Assembly (NCBI GenBank): GCA_963920525.1
Contig: OY986437.1
Coordinates: 31,730,563 to 31,794,562, forward strand
Direction: 5' to 3'
Source: Dichetophora obliterata
Lineage: Eukaryota; Arthropoda; Insecta; Diptera; Sciomyzidae
Length of the DNA: 64,000 nucleotides
The notes beneath the pieces are model-generated. The model was given only the letters and a program-made list of their open reading frames with translations, did not search any database and was not told the DNA's origin. The position numbers and the translations under genes are program-made. This document shows, piece after piece, positions 13,020-24,969 of the stretch. Position 1 is the stretch's first letter. Every line of letters begins with the position of its first letter.

Positions 13020-14220
13020 TAGAGATGGGCGCATGCCACGAATTTAGTCGTGAAACGGCGTACCACGATTAATCACGTCGTTATCGTGAGCGAAGCCAAC
13101 AAAAAGCACGAACTATTCGTGAGCGTACGTGATTGAATTTAACTAGTGAGTGAGCGTGCGTGACTTGAATTTATTCGCATCACGACTTTTTATCTTAATT
13201 TCTCAAGTCTGTGCAAAATTTAGTAATAAGTCTGTTTAAGCTTTTTCTACCAATTGCATACAAAATGCAACACTGACCGAAAGAGTTTTTTGGGTATCTG
13301 GTCGTATTTTAGAGGAAAGAAGATCCAGACTGCTGGATGAAAATTTGGATAAATTACTTTTTTTAAATAAAAACTATCATTAAAATGTTGATTGAAGTAC
13401 TTTTTTTTCTTTTCAAATAATACTTTTTTTTTAATCAAATTCAATAGAATTTAACAGGTCTATTCTGGCAAAGTATCAATTGTTACCCAGTATTTTTATT
13501 ATTTCTATGTGTTGCCTGTAATTTTGTGATTTAGAAAAAAATGTAAGCTCAAAAAGAATAAATTTTTATAGAAATTTTCACCTGCTTTTCAGATAGTCAC
13601 AATTTGATTTAAAAATTTGGTTTTTTGAGCTTCAAATTTTGTTTTGAAATCACAAAATTACAGCAAACACATAGAAATAATAAAAATACTGGGTAACAAT
13701 TGATACTTTGCCAGAATAGACCGTAAATGTATTTAAATGTTAAAAAAATTTTCATTTCAACTCAAATGATGGTCTTGGTATCCAATAAAAATTATTCATT
13801 TTGCAGCAAGCTAATTTATGAATTCATATAATTTTTATATATAAAATGTATTTTTATAAGATATGAATTAAACTTTTCTTTTTTTAAACTTTATTTAAAC
13901 ACTAAATAAATGTTTAATAAAAACGCATGTGTATTCTTTTTCTTATAAAACGTGAAAAGCACTTTAAGAATTTTCGTTAGTAGGCGTGTCTAATCGTTAA
14001 CAATTCTATTCGTGAGCACTTGTGAATCAAAAAATGTCAGTGTGATCGTGAGTCAAAAATAATTCGAAAAGTGAGCATTCGTGATTAGATGAAAACACAT
14101 CGTAAGCGTGCGTGATAGTGAGTCAAAGAAATTATCTTAACCGTGAGCTTGCGTGATTAAAAAGAACACATCGTGAGCGTGCGTGATAGTAAGTCAAAAT
14201 TACTCACGCGCCCATCTCTA
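13020..14220. mobile_element. hAT-type non-autonomous element, perfect 8-bp TSD
   Basis: The termini are TAGAGATGGGCGC and its exact inverse GCGCCCATCTCTA. Direct repeats GTCTCTTT flank both sides (13012-13019 and 14221-14228), a perfect 8-bp target duplication characteristic of hAT transposition. Subterminal regions are dense in GTGAGCGTGCGTGAT-like motifs, likely transposase-binding sites. There is no transposase reading frame. A smaller TIR element at 13457-13722 sits inside. Confidence 0.9.
13457..13722. mobile_element. 266-bp foldback MITE nested in hAT-type element
   Basis: Starts GGTCTATTCTGGCAAAGTAT and ends with the exact inverse, and the symmetry extends about 75 bp (through a TTTTTATTATTTCTATG tract) so the whole element can form one hairpin. 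It lies inside the element at 13020-14220 and is therefore younger, or was carried along with it. No clear target duplication. Confidence 0.7.
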
Positions 14221-15464
14221 GTCTCTTTTTTTAACTCAACCAACTTTTTTCGCTGGTAGTATTGTATTGTATTTTTTTATGTAGAGCTATTGCCAATTTA
14301 CATACTAATTTACCGAAAAATTTTAAAGAATTTAAAAAAATTACGTCCACAAAACCTGTGAAAAATCTGGCGCGTGTTGTGTAACGGTAACTTGCTGTGA
14401 ATACAATATCAGCTATAAATACAATTACACATTATGTTATGCAACTTAATGTCAACTTACAATATATAAACACAATAATTTGCTTTATTAAAAAAAAGAG
14501 TTTTTGTGGTAACCACATTTGCATCAAAATTCAGTAGAATTAATAGATTCTTCAACTACAGCGGCTTTATTAGTTCTTTGGATCTCACGCGCAACTATAA
14601 TTAGAATATTATCAAATATTGCAAAACCTTGTAACAGGAATGACAGTTACGGGAATGACAAATTTATTTATTTGGAGATCGTTTGGAGTTTATTTGGAGA
14701 TCGCCGGCATCAGAGAACACAAAAACGCTTTTCCGCACGATTTTATAATTTATTTGCTAACTACTTTAATATGTTATACTCAATTTCGTTTAAGTCTATC
14801 ACTAACTGAATACACAGTTGGTTACAGGAATGATAATTTTTATTTTGTTCATATATTATCAATAAAAAAAATAAGTTTAATTTTGCACTGGAGCTTCGCA
14901 CTCAAAACCACTGGTGCATTTTTCAAACTTGAATATAAAAAAGCCAGTAAAAGTACAGTAAAAAGCCACACTGAGATGGCGCTTCAGCGATACTTCTCTC
15001 TTAGTTTTGCTTACTAAAAAGTGCAAAATTAAAAAAATGGTAAGATCGAGTGACAAAAAGTTTGTAGTTTAAACATGTGTTAAAAAAATTAGTATAACTA
15101 TTTAGAATGGCAGAAAATGCACATGGTATACGTAATATTTTGACCTTGTCATCAGAACATGTAGAATAAAAATTGCGGATGCTACACTCTTTGAATTTTT
15201 TTTTTTATAGAGCACACTCAACGTTCCTGTGCACGTTACAGGAATGACATTTTAGGCTTATTTCGGTCATTAGCAACTGCAAAATTATATTTCTAGATCA
15301 CCTAGTACTACATAAACTTAAAGAAACCAAGTTTTTAAAAAGGTGGAGTATTTTATTATAACAAAAATTGTTTTTTTTTTTCATTGAAAACTGTGAAGAC
15401 ATGTATATGGGCACTTTTGGCGGAATTGCCCATATATAAAAATGAACGTGGGTATGTATGTTAA

Positions 15465-16322
15465 GGCACCTCTCGAAAAAAAGTTGTTCGGCACAGTTGC
15501 TCAAGATATTCCTTGGTTTATGTTATGATGATTCTCCAAATATTTTGACTCTAGCGATAGCAAACCGTGAGCTGGAATGGTTGGAAATAACCTCTAAAAA
15601 TCGAGTTTTTTGTAATCATATTGGCTGGTGTAATAGTTGTAAAAAATAGACTGTCAGAAATTACAGCCTGGAAAAAGCTCTTCCAATCTGCATTAAAAAA
15701 TTCAAATTTTTGCATTCATATTAAAGAGAATGCCTTTTTCATGCATTTTTTCAATTTATTTTCACTAAAATTCAAAAAAATTAATTATTTCTAATGCGAT
15801 CCTCCCTTTCAAGATATCACTGGAAAGGTTTTAAAGGTTTTGAGTGCTCGCATGGATTCCTAGTCAGAATTGTTTAAATTGATTTATATTAAAACTAAAA
15901 TATTTATTGTACAATAAACACTTACTGAAAAACTATTGTAAAAAATTAAAAAATATTAACGTAATAAAGGTTAAATTTTTAAAGTTTTTTCATGAAAAAA
16001 AAAACAAAAAATATCAAAAATATGCATGAAAAACCGCGTTATATTCAATCTGATTGCAAACATTTACAATGTTTTGATGCAGTTTGGAAGAGCTGTTTCC
16101 GGCCCATAATTTGTGACAGTTAATTTTTTACAATTATTACAAATATATATTAATTATATTTTTACAAAAAACCTCGATTTTTAGAGGTTATTTAAAACTA
16201 TTGTAGCTCACGGATGGCTATCTCTAGAGTCGAAATATTTGGGGAATCATCATAGCATAAACCAAGGATTATTTTGAACATTTGTACCGAACAACTTTTT
16301 TTTCTATGTTGCGTGGAGCACC
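15465..16322. mobile_element. Long-TIR element with TTAA target duplication
   Basis: TTAA occurs at 15461-15464 and 16323-16326. The ends read GGCACCTCTCG and, inverted, GGTGCTCCACG, and inverted similarity then continues for about 260 bp on each side, for example CCTTGGTTTATGTTATGATG against CCTTGGTTTATGCTATGATG. TTAA duplications are known for piggyBac and Kolobok-type elements; which applies is not decidable here. No transposase. The flanking Helitron sequence joins up on both sides, confirming insertion. Confidence 0.75.
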
Positions 16323-16563
16323 TTAATGTATGTGTGTATAACACGTATAGACTCAAAAACCGATCTTAATGAAATTTTCAAGGAAACTGAAGCAACATCT
16401 TGTGAGTGTTCTTGTATAATTTGTGTCGATTGGACAAGTGGACGTTATACCTCACATCTGGTGGGTTAAAATCGGAAATTGTACAAAAAATGGGCATGGT
16501 CGCACTATATCTGCGTCCACTTTTTCGAAACCATGCTAATTCCTGAGTTGTGCAAAGATAGTA

Positions 16564-18045
16564 CACTCTAAAAAGTTTTTGTTGAAATTTACTGCAATAG
16601 TTGCAGGCAACAGGTTAGCTACCATAACTGTAGTAAACTTATGCACTCTTATTTAATTCAACATGTTGTTTGTTTATATATGTAGTGAAATTCAACAAAT
16701 AGTGTTTCATTTTGATAAAAATATATAGTAATATTAAAGCAATAATATTGATATTGTAGCGAAATTAAACATCAATTATTTAATGTTACTATAATACATG
16801 TAGTACTATTTTAAAATTACTACCCTTATGTTAGTAAAATTCAACAAGTTTTACGTAGTTTTAATACAATTAATGTAGTATTTACAAATTTCTGCTGTTA
16901 TTCAAGCGAATAAATTTTTTTTAAACATTCCTTATAACATTATGTATATATTAAAACATATTTTAATATATCTTATAACTTAATAGTTTTGGCGGTAGCG
17001 CAGAAATATATCATATTTTGATTTTTTTTTTAATGATAATTCTCAAATAAATTGGTACTTGAAATACCAAAACGCAGAACAGACACTTGCATACAAAATT
17101 TCTTCTCAATGAATATCCTAAAGAGGTAGACAAATGAAACCCAGGCATTTTTTGTTTTTTTTTTTTAAAGGTCTTTATTTATTTATTAACATGTTGTTTT
17201 CATTTAACTGTTAACAACTTAAAGTACCTCTGTTTCATACATATGACACGTCAAAAAATTACTAATGGTTTTTAGCTACAGATAGTGTGGAACATATGAA
17301 AATGTGGTTTTGAAATGTCGTTTGTATTTGCGTCTGTAAATTTTTGAATTAGAACCGTCTCTAATTTTGTTTGTTTTTCTATCTGTACAAAATGTCAGTT
17401 TGATAAATTTTTTATTTGAAAATGGAAGAAAAGGCAATAATTAAGATATTTATTCAATAAATTGATTTATAAATTATTTATTCTTAGATTTAAGGTTTAA
17501 GGTTTAGATTTAAGGAAGAGCTTTAAGGTTTACAAAAATTTCAAAAGCTGTTTTTTATTTTCAAATGACGTGTCGATAATGTGGAGACAAAAGAAAAAAG
17601 CTGTCCGACAAAAACTTAATTCTGACACACAGATGAAATTCGGTATATAATTTTATTTGGCATGTCATATGTATGAAACATATAGTCTGGGGGCACCTTT
17701 AACACTTAACAAACTTCTATCGAAAAACGTATTTTTACTAAACTTTTTTAATTAAAACCAGAAAATTTTTAAAGAGTGATCTTCACTCACTGACAAGCCG
17801 ACTCGAATGAGCATGTGTTGAAAATATCTGCTCAATTTTACTTCAATTTATTTAGTAATATAAAACATTGCAATTGATATTGCAGCAAAGTTCAACATTT
17901 GTTGTTTAATTTTGCTAAGAATTGTGTTTAGTGGTAAAAACTCAAAGATCAATATAAAATTAATAGTAAAATTACACATTAGTTGGAATTTCAACAAAAA
18001 ATTAGTATGATATTGATAGTAAGTTTGCAATTATTATTTAGAGTG
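16564..18045. mobile_element. TA-flanked TIR element, 1.48 kb
   Basis: The ends are CACTCTAAA and TTTAGAGTG, with TA on both sides (16562-16563, 18046-18047), suggesting a Tc1/mariner-type target. Internal blocks such as TGTTGAATT/AATTCAACA recur in inverted form. A nested inverted pair, TTTCATACATATGACACGTC at about 17235 and its inverse at about 17665, may mark a second MITE inside. No transposase frame was found. Confidence 0.5.
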
Positions 18046-18970
18046 TAGTTAAGATTGGTATGTAGAGGCTCCTAGTGGCGGCCACTATATATATAAATGT
18101 TGCCACGCCCACTTTTACCACCCACAAATCAATAGAACTTCTATATATCAGACGGTTTTGATCGTATAACACTGCTTATTTAGTAATTTAGTTCAAATGT
18201 TTACTCTCGACAACTTTTCACAAAATGGGCGTGTTCGCACTATACCTGCACCCACTTTTCAGAAATTATTTTTATTCCTGAGATGTTTGCTTTTTAAAAG
18301 CGAAACTTGGTATGAAAGTGCTAGGAATAACTATATAAAGAAATGTTAACACGCCTATTTTCGCCGCCCATCTATCTTTATGTAAAAAATGGATGCGTGC
18401 ATATTATATGGGTTCTATGTTCCATTCATTTTCTTAACATACTCCCGATCCTTCCTGCAAGTCCAGATTTTGAATTCTGGATGCAATATGACCTCGTAGA
18501 ACCAAATAAAAGTACATAAAATTCTCAAACTAGGTAAGCGCCGCTCAATAAAGTGATTTTTATGACTATGTACTGGTGTGTACTATGTGAGTTGTACTGG
18601 TTCGTTTCTTTTTTGCTCTGACCACGTCATATCACGTTAAGACTCCAAAACCGCTTAACCAATTTTTATGAAATTTTTGGGGAAAGGGTAGAGATTTTCA
18701 AATTCTTGAGAGTGTTCCTGTAAAGTATGGTGCCGATTGTAAAAGGGGACGTGGCACCTCAAATACACCCAAAATTTTCGATATCCAAAAGCATTGGAAT
18801 TATAGGTCGCACAGCTTCGGAATTCAGTTACACGAAGCTTTAGGAAGTTATTAAACACATACCAAGGAAGGTTTTTGCATTGGAAAGGGAACGAGACACC
18901 TCCCATATAACCCAAATATGCGATATTTTCATATAAACACAGACATGTTTAATATTACTAAGCAAACTCA

Positions 18971-19429
18971 ATGACACCTCTAGCAATTAAAACTCCTGTC
19001 ACCCTATCACAGTCAACCACAATTAATTCGATGCTTGTCACATCACAAGTACTGCCACCACCACCTCCACAGCTGGACGACGCCAGAGTAAACAACGCAG
19101 TCCATATTACTACTCCATCACCAGCTTTATTGAACCCTAACCAACAAACCATTCCTCCACTGGCTGATCTGATCGCAGTGCCTCGTAAGCCTCGTAAAGT
19201 CTTGTTCGTCACAAGGCTTACTGCTGATACGACAGTTGAAAATATTCAGGCGTATATACTCAGCAAGCTGCAATCACCAGTTTCACGACCCACTTGTCTG
19301 AAGCTAGCTTCCAATGTTCAAAGAGACATTGCATCGTTCAAAAGCTATGCCTCTGATCTGGATTATTCTCAAATGTTGTCTAAAAAATTCTGGCCACGAG
19401 TTCATTCCACGACCGAGATATTCTGCTGA
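18971..19429 (+). pseudogene. LINE copy B ORF1, C-terminal part
   Basis: A 152-residue open frame corresponding to the last third of the intact ORF1 at 58007-59338. Shared phrases are PRKPRKVLFVTRL (PRKSLFISRL in the intact copy), TTVENIQAYI (TTEENVLNYI) and SFKSYASDLDYSQMLSKKFWP (split: SFKLSVVASDFESLL, KDVWP). The N-terminal finger and most of the linker are absent because the copy is 5'-truncated; the ATG at 18971 is probably fortuitous. It stops at TGA 19427-19429, which overlaps the ATG of the next frame (TGATG). ORF1 proteins of this group bind the LINE RNA; that role is inferred from the family. Confidence 0.75.
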
Positions 19430-20020
19430 TGATACACCGAGCGCCACCTCTACATTTACTACTCTTTCCAAAAACTGCAAAGCGGCAAATTAACTCGTAT
19501 GGTAACACTAATCTTAATCACAAATATTCTTTATATTATCAAAACGTAGGACAGGATATTATCAAAACAGCGCTTTTCGTAAAGACCGTTGCCCGAGGAC
19601 CACTGGTCTTAGCCGTGGAGGAGGGGTACTCGTTGCAGTTCGTACCTGTTTCTCTTGTCAATTAATTCCATCACCAAACTATAGCATTTCGTTTGACATT
19701 GATCAAATAATTGTTAAAGTTTGTATAAGCACCGACTTTGAGCTAGTAGTTTTCGCCAGCTGCATTCCACCAAACAGCCCGTTTGAACTGTGCAATGCGC
19801 ATTTTGCTAACTGTAGAATACTTCTTGACATTCTCAAACATCCACATGTTGTATTTGTGGGCCATTTTAACTTAGGCAATATAAACTGGCAACCTGTTTG
19901 CGATGAATTTTACTTGGTACCCTTTCATGTTAACAACGAAATCGAAGCCTTACTAATTGATTTTGGACCTCGTACAAATTAACAGCTTAAAAAATGATTT
20001 AAATCGCTGTCTTGACCTCT

Positions 20021-21031
20021 GGGGTCGTCCATAAACTACGTTACTGATTTTCCGGTTTTTTTTACCCCCCTTCTCCCTGCGTTACTTTTCGTAGTGCTTT
20101 TCAAAACCCCTCCCCCCCCATAAAGTAACGTGACATATGAAATTAATTCATTCTTATGATTATATATTTTGACTAGCTTTGACAATTTTCACTAGTATTA
20201 GTGTCTAGTATGACTAGATACATTAAAGAAACAATTGGAAAAAAATCAATAATTAATATCATCTGTAAAAGCTATTCCATCTGCGATCCAAGATTCAATG
20301 CTCTCAATCACTGGGATAGAAGAAGCTGGTAGTTTGTTGAGGATTCTTCAAAATAGAAATTTTCATCGGATTCTATGTCGACCCATTCAGGTGAATCCTC
20401 ATTTCTAACGCAAAGAAATTCACCTGGTCTTTGACAGAGTACCCTTAAAGGCTGCACCCGAAATGCACCAAGTTCTGCGTTTTTGTGTAAATGCTTTCTG
20501 AAAATTGATTTATTTAAATAGTATGTTTTATTCCGATTTATTGTAAACGATATAATACAAACTTATGACAATTCATAGAAGTTTTAAAAACGAAATAAAA
20601 GCCGCAGGTAGGACACGACCTTGAACCGATTTCTTCTGTAGAAGGACATTACATGTCATACGGTATCTCCTTTGATCAAGAACATTCAGGCCTTAACGTC
20701 AAAGCCTGTCGCAAAAGCAAAGACCCAAATTTTTCAGACGTGTGCTGAGATGGTGAAGGAATAACAAAAGGTTCCTGTGTCGAGGGAAAAGGCGGTGGAA
20801 GAAATCGTTGAAACAAAAGTTAACCATCAATTTAGACGATCAAACATAAACATGTAAGGTTAAAAATTTTTGAAATGATTGTGTTATTAATTAGAGGTAT
20901 TTCGTCGATTTTTTTTAAATTTTTGGTAACGTTACAATATCTAAACACCTCCCCCCTACCGTTACTTATCGTAGTGCATTTCAAAACCCCTCCCCCCCCC
21001 TAAATTGGTAACGTAGTTTATGGACGACCCC
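20021..21031. mobile_element. 1,011-bp DNA transposon derivative, 3-bp TSD
   Basis: Perfect 24-bp terminal inverted repeats start GGGGTCGTCCATAAACTACG. TCT flanks both ends (20018-20020, 21032-21034). Removing the element and one TCT restores an aligned LINE frame reading DLFFFDKD, matching DLVFVDKE in the intact copy, so the boundaries are firm. Inside each end a direct repeat (CGTAGTG..TTTCAAAACCCCTCCCC) occurs. The minus strand holds a relic coding region (separate entry). Superfamily not determined; 3-bp duplications occur in PIF/Harbinger but TCT is not their usual TWA. Confidence 0.85.
20225..20820 (-). pseudogene. Relic coding region inside the TIR element
   Basis: Unrecognised. On the minus strand three coherent stretches can be read. 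One upstream runs through FLPPPFPSTQEPF to about 20690. A second reads LDQRRYRMTCNVLLQKKS. The third follows a TTTTCAG acceptor-like site near 20500 and reads RKHLHKNAELGAFRV, RPGEFLCVRNEDSPEW and, after a one-base shift, IESIESWIADGIAF, ending at a stop near 20254. The sense-like composition over about 95 codons of the last part is better than chance AT-rich frames. It is probably the C-terminal end of the protein encoded by the autonomous parent element, possibly with an intron. Frameshifts make it non-functional. Confidence 0.35.
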
Positions 21032-23398
21032 TCTTCTTTTTTGATAAAGATTTTAATGTAAGCCAAGACTCACCTACCTGCCCAATCTTTAAAAAACGCG
21101 GCATCATGTTCCAATCTTACTCGATTTTTCTATTTATCACTTTCAGAAATTGATTCTATTCACAAACTCTCTAGAGACTTCAAAAAGGGAAATTTTACAG
21201 CAATGAACAACCATTTATCTCAAATACCCTGGGATTCTGTATTACTTGGTACTGAACTTAACCTGATGTATTCTAACTTTATTAGCATATATAATGATGC
21301 TACCCAAACTTTTGTTTCCATCAAGCGGTTCAGACGCAATAGAAACTCTTCCTGGTTTAACAGGAGGCTTTGTTACTTAAAAAACCGCACAAATAAAGCT
21401 TATAAGCGTCTGAAAAATGATAATGGTAACCCAATGCTCTTATCCGTTTATATTGTACAGCAACATGAATTTTAAACATTGAACAAGTTTTTCTATTGTT
21501 TGTTTATTATGTCCACTGAATCTGAGCTTAAAAGAAACAGCAAATATTTCTGGATCTTTATAAACCAAAAAAGAAAATCGAACGGCCTCCCAACAGCAAT
21601 GACTTACCTCAACAAAACTTACAATGACACACATACCATTAGTGATCTATTTGCGGATTACTTTTAATCAGTGTATTCATCACAGTCTCAAGTGTCAGAT
21701 TATACAACTCCCAGTAATCTTCTTGATTTGGATTCTATTTCCCTTGATGAATCCGACGTACTTAAAGCATTAGTTAGCCTTGAAAGCAACATGAGTGAGG
21801 GCCCTGATGGTTTATCATTGATTTCTTTGAAAAATTGTTCATACTCCATGGCTTATCCATAATCATTCATTTATAACGAATCATTAGCATCCGGCATATT
21901 CTTAGACTCTTGGAAAATTTTGCATATCGTACCAATCCATAAATCAGGGCCTAAACATGAAATCATAACCTATAGAACAATTTGTAAACTCGCCACTATA
22001 CCGAAACTATTTGAGAAAATTATATACGAAAAACTTATTTTCTTAGTTCAAAATATTGTATCTCCGCACCATGGTTTTTTGAGTGGAAAATCTATAGTCA
22101 CTAACCTTTTTATTTTCTCAAACTTTATTATTAGTAATATGGAAAACCATTTGCAGGCGGACGTCATTTTCACCGACTTCCCGAAAGCCTTTGACAAGGT
22201 CAATCATAAGAGTCTCATATTAAAACTCTCCGCAATTGGATTCCACTCCAATATACTCAGTTGGATAAAATCATACTTACAAAACCGACTCCAACTTGTC
22301 AAAATCACTGACACAATATCCAGGTCACCCAGGTTCTAGATCAAGGTCACTTCGGGGGTCCCGCAGGGAAGCAATCTTGGTCCGCTATTGTTAGTATCAA
22401 CGACCTGCCTCTAGTAGTAAAACATTCTAAATGCCTTCTTTTTGCTGACGATTTCAAACTGTTTCGTCCTATCAGATCCCAGATTGATTGCCAACTTCTT
22501 CAAGAAGATTTAAACGCAATTTTTACTTGGTGCCTAGTGAATGCCGATTTACGGCTTCTTTAGTTGGTAACTACAACATTAACTCCATAGCTCTTGATAG
22601 AATTTTTTCTAAAAAAGATTTAGGATTCATTCTGGATCCCCAACTTAATTTTAGAGATCATATTGATTATATCGTCAACACGGCTAATTCGATGCTAGGT
22701 TTTGCAATTAGAAACAGCAAGGAATTTAACGATCCTTATACGCTAAAAACGCTCTATACTTCGCTCGTTAGGCCTCACCTTGAATACTGCTCTATAATAT
22801 GGAACCGTTCATCCCACTTTCACTCAGAGAGAATTGAAAGAGTGCAAAGAAAATTTACAAAGTATATGGTGTATCAACTAAATTGGAACTTATCTCAGTC
22901 TCCTCCATATAAAACTAGATGCGCTTTTATAGACCCTTATAGACTTTTATAGACCTGAGTTCAATGCAGAAGAATTGCTTTTTCAATCATTTTCGTTAGA
23001 GATGTTGTTCAGAACAATGTAAAATGCTCGGAATAATTAGGAGTGCTTATTTTCATCCTCATCTCGTGAAATCTTTCAAAATAAACTCTATAATTACCTC
23101 AAAAGCTCTGATGTCTAGCTGTACTTTATTCACTCTTCTCAATAATTTGTTGTTTAAGCGTATATCTAAACTATGTTGTTTAAACATCTATTACTCATCG
23201 TCTTATACAATCAAAGAATATTGTTTATTTACCATATAAAGTCTTCAGCTTCTTTTGTTTTCTCTTATAATTTTTTGTTTAATGTACATTTACGTATTTA
23301 ATTATCTAGATGTAAGTTTAATTAAATGTGATATATCATTAATCTAATAGTCTATAAGAGTATACCTCTGTTTGATGAAATTAAACAAATAAATAAAT

Positions 23399-24968
23399 AT
23401 GTACCGAAATTATATAAAAAAACGTATGGTCACCTCAGGTAAAGGGTCTTCGCAATAGCCTAAATGACTATATTCCATTCGAAGTTCATTCGAGTTAATT
23501 GTTAGTGTTAAAAACTAAAACTAAAAGTTTTAACCATATGCAAGTTACGTAAGCATTTTATTTGATTTTAACAATTCTTCTTCTTAAAGCCCAAGTTGTG
23601 TGTTACTAACTAATTAATTAAGTGCCTAACATATGTAAATACCTTTTTCTTTTGCCCTTATTTTGACTTTACAAAAAACCCCATTTAGCAGAACCATCTT
23701 AAATTACAGCGTGTAAACTTTGTACCTATTCAAAAATGACTGCTCATACTTTTGTAACCAATAAATAACTCAGACAAATGAGCTGCTTTGCCATATTTAT
23801 TTGACACCATTTGGCATTTTTATAGCCTTTGCACCGTCAAAGTCTTCCAGTCAGCTTTACAATTGAAGTCATAAATAAAACCGAAAGCTTAAGAAACGCT
23901 CTTAAATCAATTGGTATCCAACCTAAAAACCAACACCAGCAGCTCTCTTGGGGGTTTCAATACACCTGAACCACCACCACCACCCTATTAAAAAACCAAC
24001 AACAACGAAAAATCCCACACAACAGTTGAGCACATAATTCAATTTAATGCTTTAAATTTGTTTGAGTAATCAAAAGGCAAAGAAAAAAACCAAAAGGAAT
24101 TCCTTGAAAGTCTATTTCAGTTGTTGTGCCGGTTGGTCATTGAAGTTGGTCGCCTGTTTTACCCGGTATACGCTTAGATGGTGTCATAAACTATGCAAAC
24201 ACGTGTATTAGCGGTCGAGGTCGAGTACTTCATAAAATAAATGCCACACAAAATAGAGTGAGAAAAAAAAATATTAAGAGAGTTCCTTCATAAAATTGCC
24301 CTCAGGTAAATATTTACAAACGGCAAACATTGACTTTTGGCTGATGTTCTTTTCGGTCTTGCCCATTTATTGTGGTTTTTATGTGTGCTTCTTCTTTTTC
24401 CTTGCTTTGGCTCGTTTTGGAAATGTTTCAATTTTGTTAATGTTGCCATTTGGAGCTCGCTTCCATCCATATATTTTTTTTACTAACGTTTCAATAAATT
24501 TATGAATTTAATAAAAGTCGATATGTTGCAGAAAATTGCAAAATTGTACTTTGTTGGTTGGAGTGATGTTGGAACTTTTTGATGTGTGCTAAGTTATGAA
24601 AAATATTACGGTAAACGCTACCCAATAAAGTAGATAGAAATACCGCCACTTAACATATGAAAAAGGCAGAATTATTGTCTTGTTTGCAGAATTTTACGCT
24701 AGAGATTCTACATTCTGTACAGAAAGTACAGGGAGTTGATAATATGATATATGAAGCCTACATAAAAGGATTGTCAAAACGAACTTAGCGGCAGAAAAGA
24801 GGACAGTTGTGCCAAAAGAGTTTTGAGAAGTATTTTTAAAAAATTAGGTCGATTAGGTCGAAATTATAAAATTTCATATAAATCTGAGGAAAAATAATTT
24901 TTAAATTATGTTTATGATTTTCCAAGTAAAATTTTTTTTTAATATGAATTTAATACTACATTTTTATT
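23399..24968. other. Non-coding stretch, no element recognised
   Basis: Mixed composition with a short (CCA)n run near 23970-23985 and little repeat structure, so possibly ancestral intron. No coding exon or transposon terminus was identified. Confidence 0.35.
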
Positions 24969-24969
24969 G

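Larger units (their letters stand above)
12898..15248 (+). repeat. Dispersed TTACAGGAATGAC motif, five copies
   Basis: GTTACAGGAATGAC or a one- to two-base variant occurs at 12899, 14631, 14646, 14820 and 15235, always in the same orientation. The first and last copies bracket a 2.35-kb segment that includes the hAT-type element at 13020-14220. The motif may be a protein-binding repeat of an undefined element. No terminal repeats were identified. Confidence 0.4.
15433..18955 (+). mobile_element. Helitron-like remnant split by two insertions
   Basis: Begins near CATATATAAAAATGAACGTG, like the 5' ends of the other Helitrons here, and resumes at 16327 with GTATAGACTCAAAAACCGAT, at 18048, and through 18955 with family phrases such as ACTTTTCAGAAATT and GGTCGCACAGCTTCGGAATT. 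It is interrupted by a TTAA-flanked element (15465-16322) and a TA-flanked element (16564-18045), and is cut on the right by the decayed LINE. No CTAG 3' end is visible. Confidence 0.5.
19429..23240 (+). pseudogene. LINE copy B ORF2 (endonuclease-RT), fragmented
   Basis: Reading-frame pieces match the intact ORF2. Endonuclease: YSLYYQNVG at 19527-19550, then after a deletion and frameshift GLSRGGGVLVAV, ASCIPP and VVFVGHFNLGN, where the intact copy has GDFN, so one expected catalytic Asp reads His. After the nested DNA element come the linker (21203-21667), the RT fingers and palm (21920-22339, TDFPKAFDKVNHKS), PQGSNLGPLL near 22360, LFADDFKLF near 22440 and the C-terminal region (22600-22930). 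Multiple stops and frameshifts exclude function. The FADD catalytic pair is still readable, so decay is moderate. Confidence 0.85.
18956..23398 (+). mobile_element. Decayed CR1-group LINE (copy B), 5'-truncated
   Basis: A non-LTR retrotransposon related to the intact copy at 57.9-62.6 kb. It keeps the C-terminal third of ORF1, the ORF2 endonuclease and reverse transcriptase in several frames, and a closely similar 3' end: both copies share CTCTGTTTGATGAAA before a short A-rich tandem tail (AAATAAAC/AAAT here). A 1,011-bp DNA element has jumped into its endonuclease region (20021-21031). Several frameshifts and stops make it dead. The A-rich tandem tail instead of plain poly(A) and the ORF1 type point to the CR1 group. 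Confidence 0.85.
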
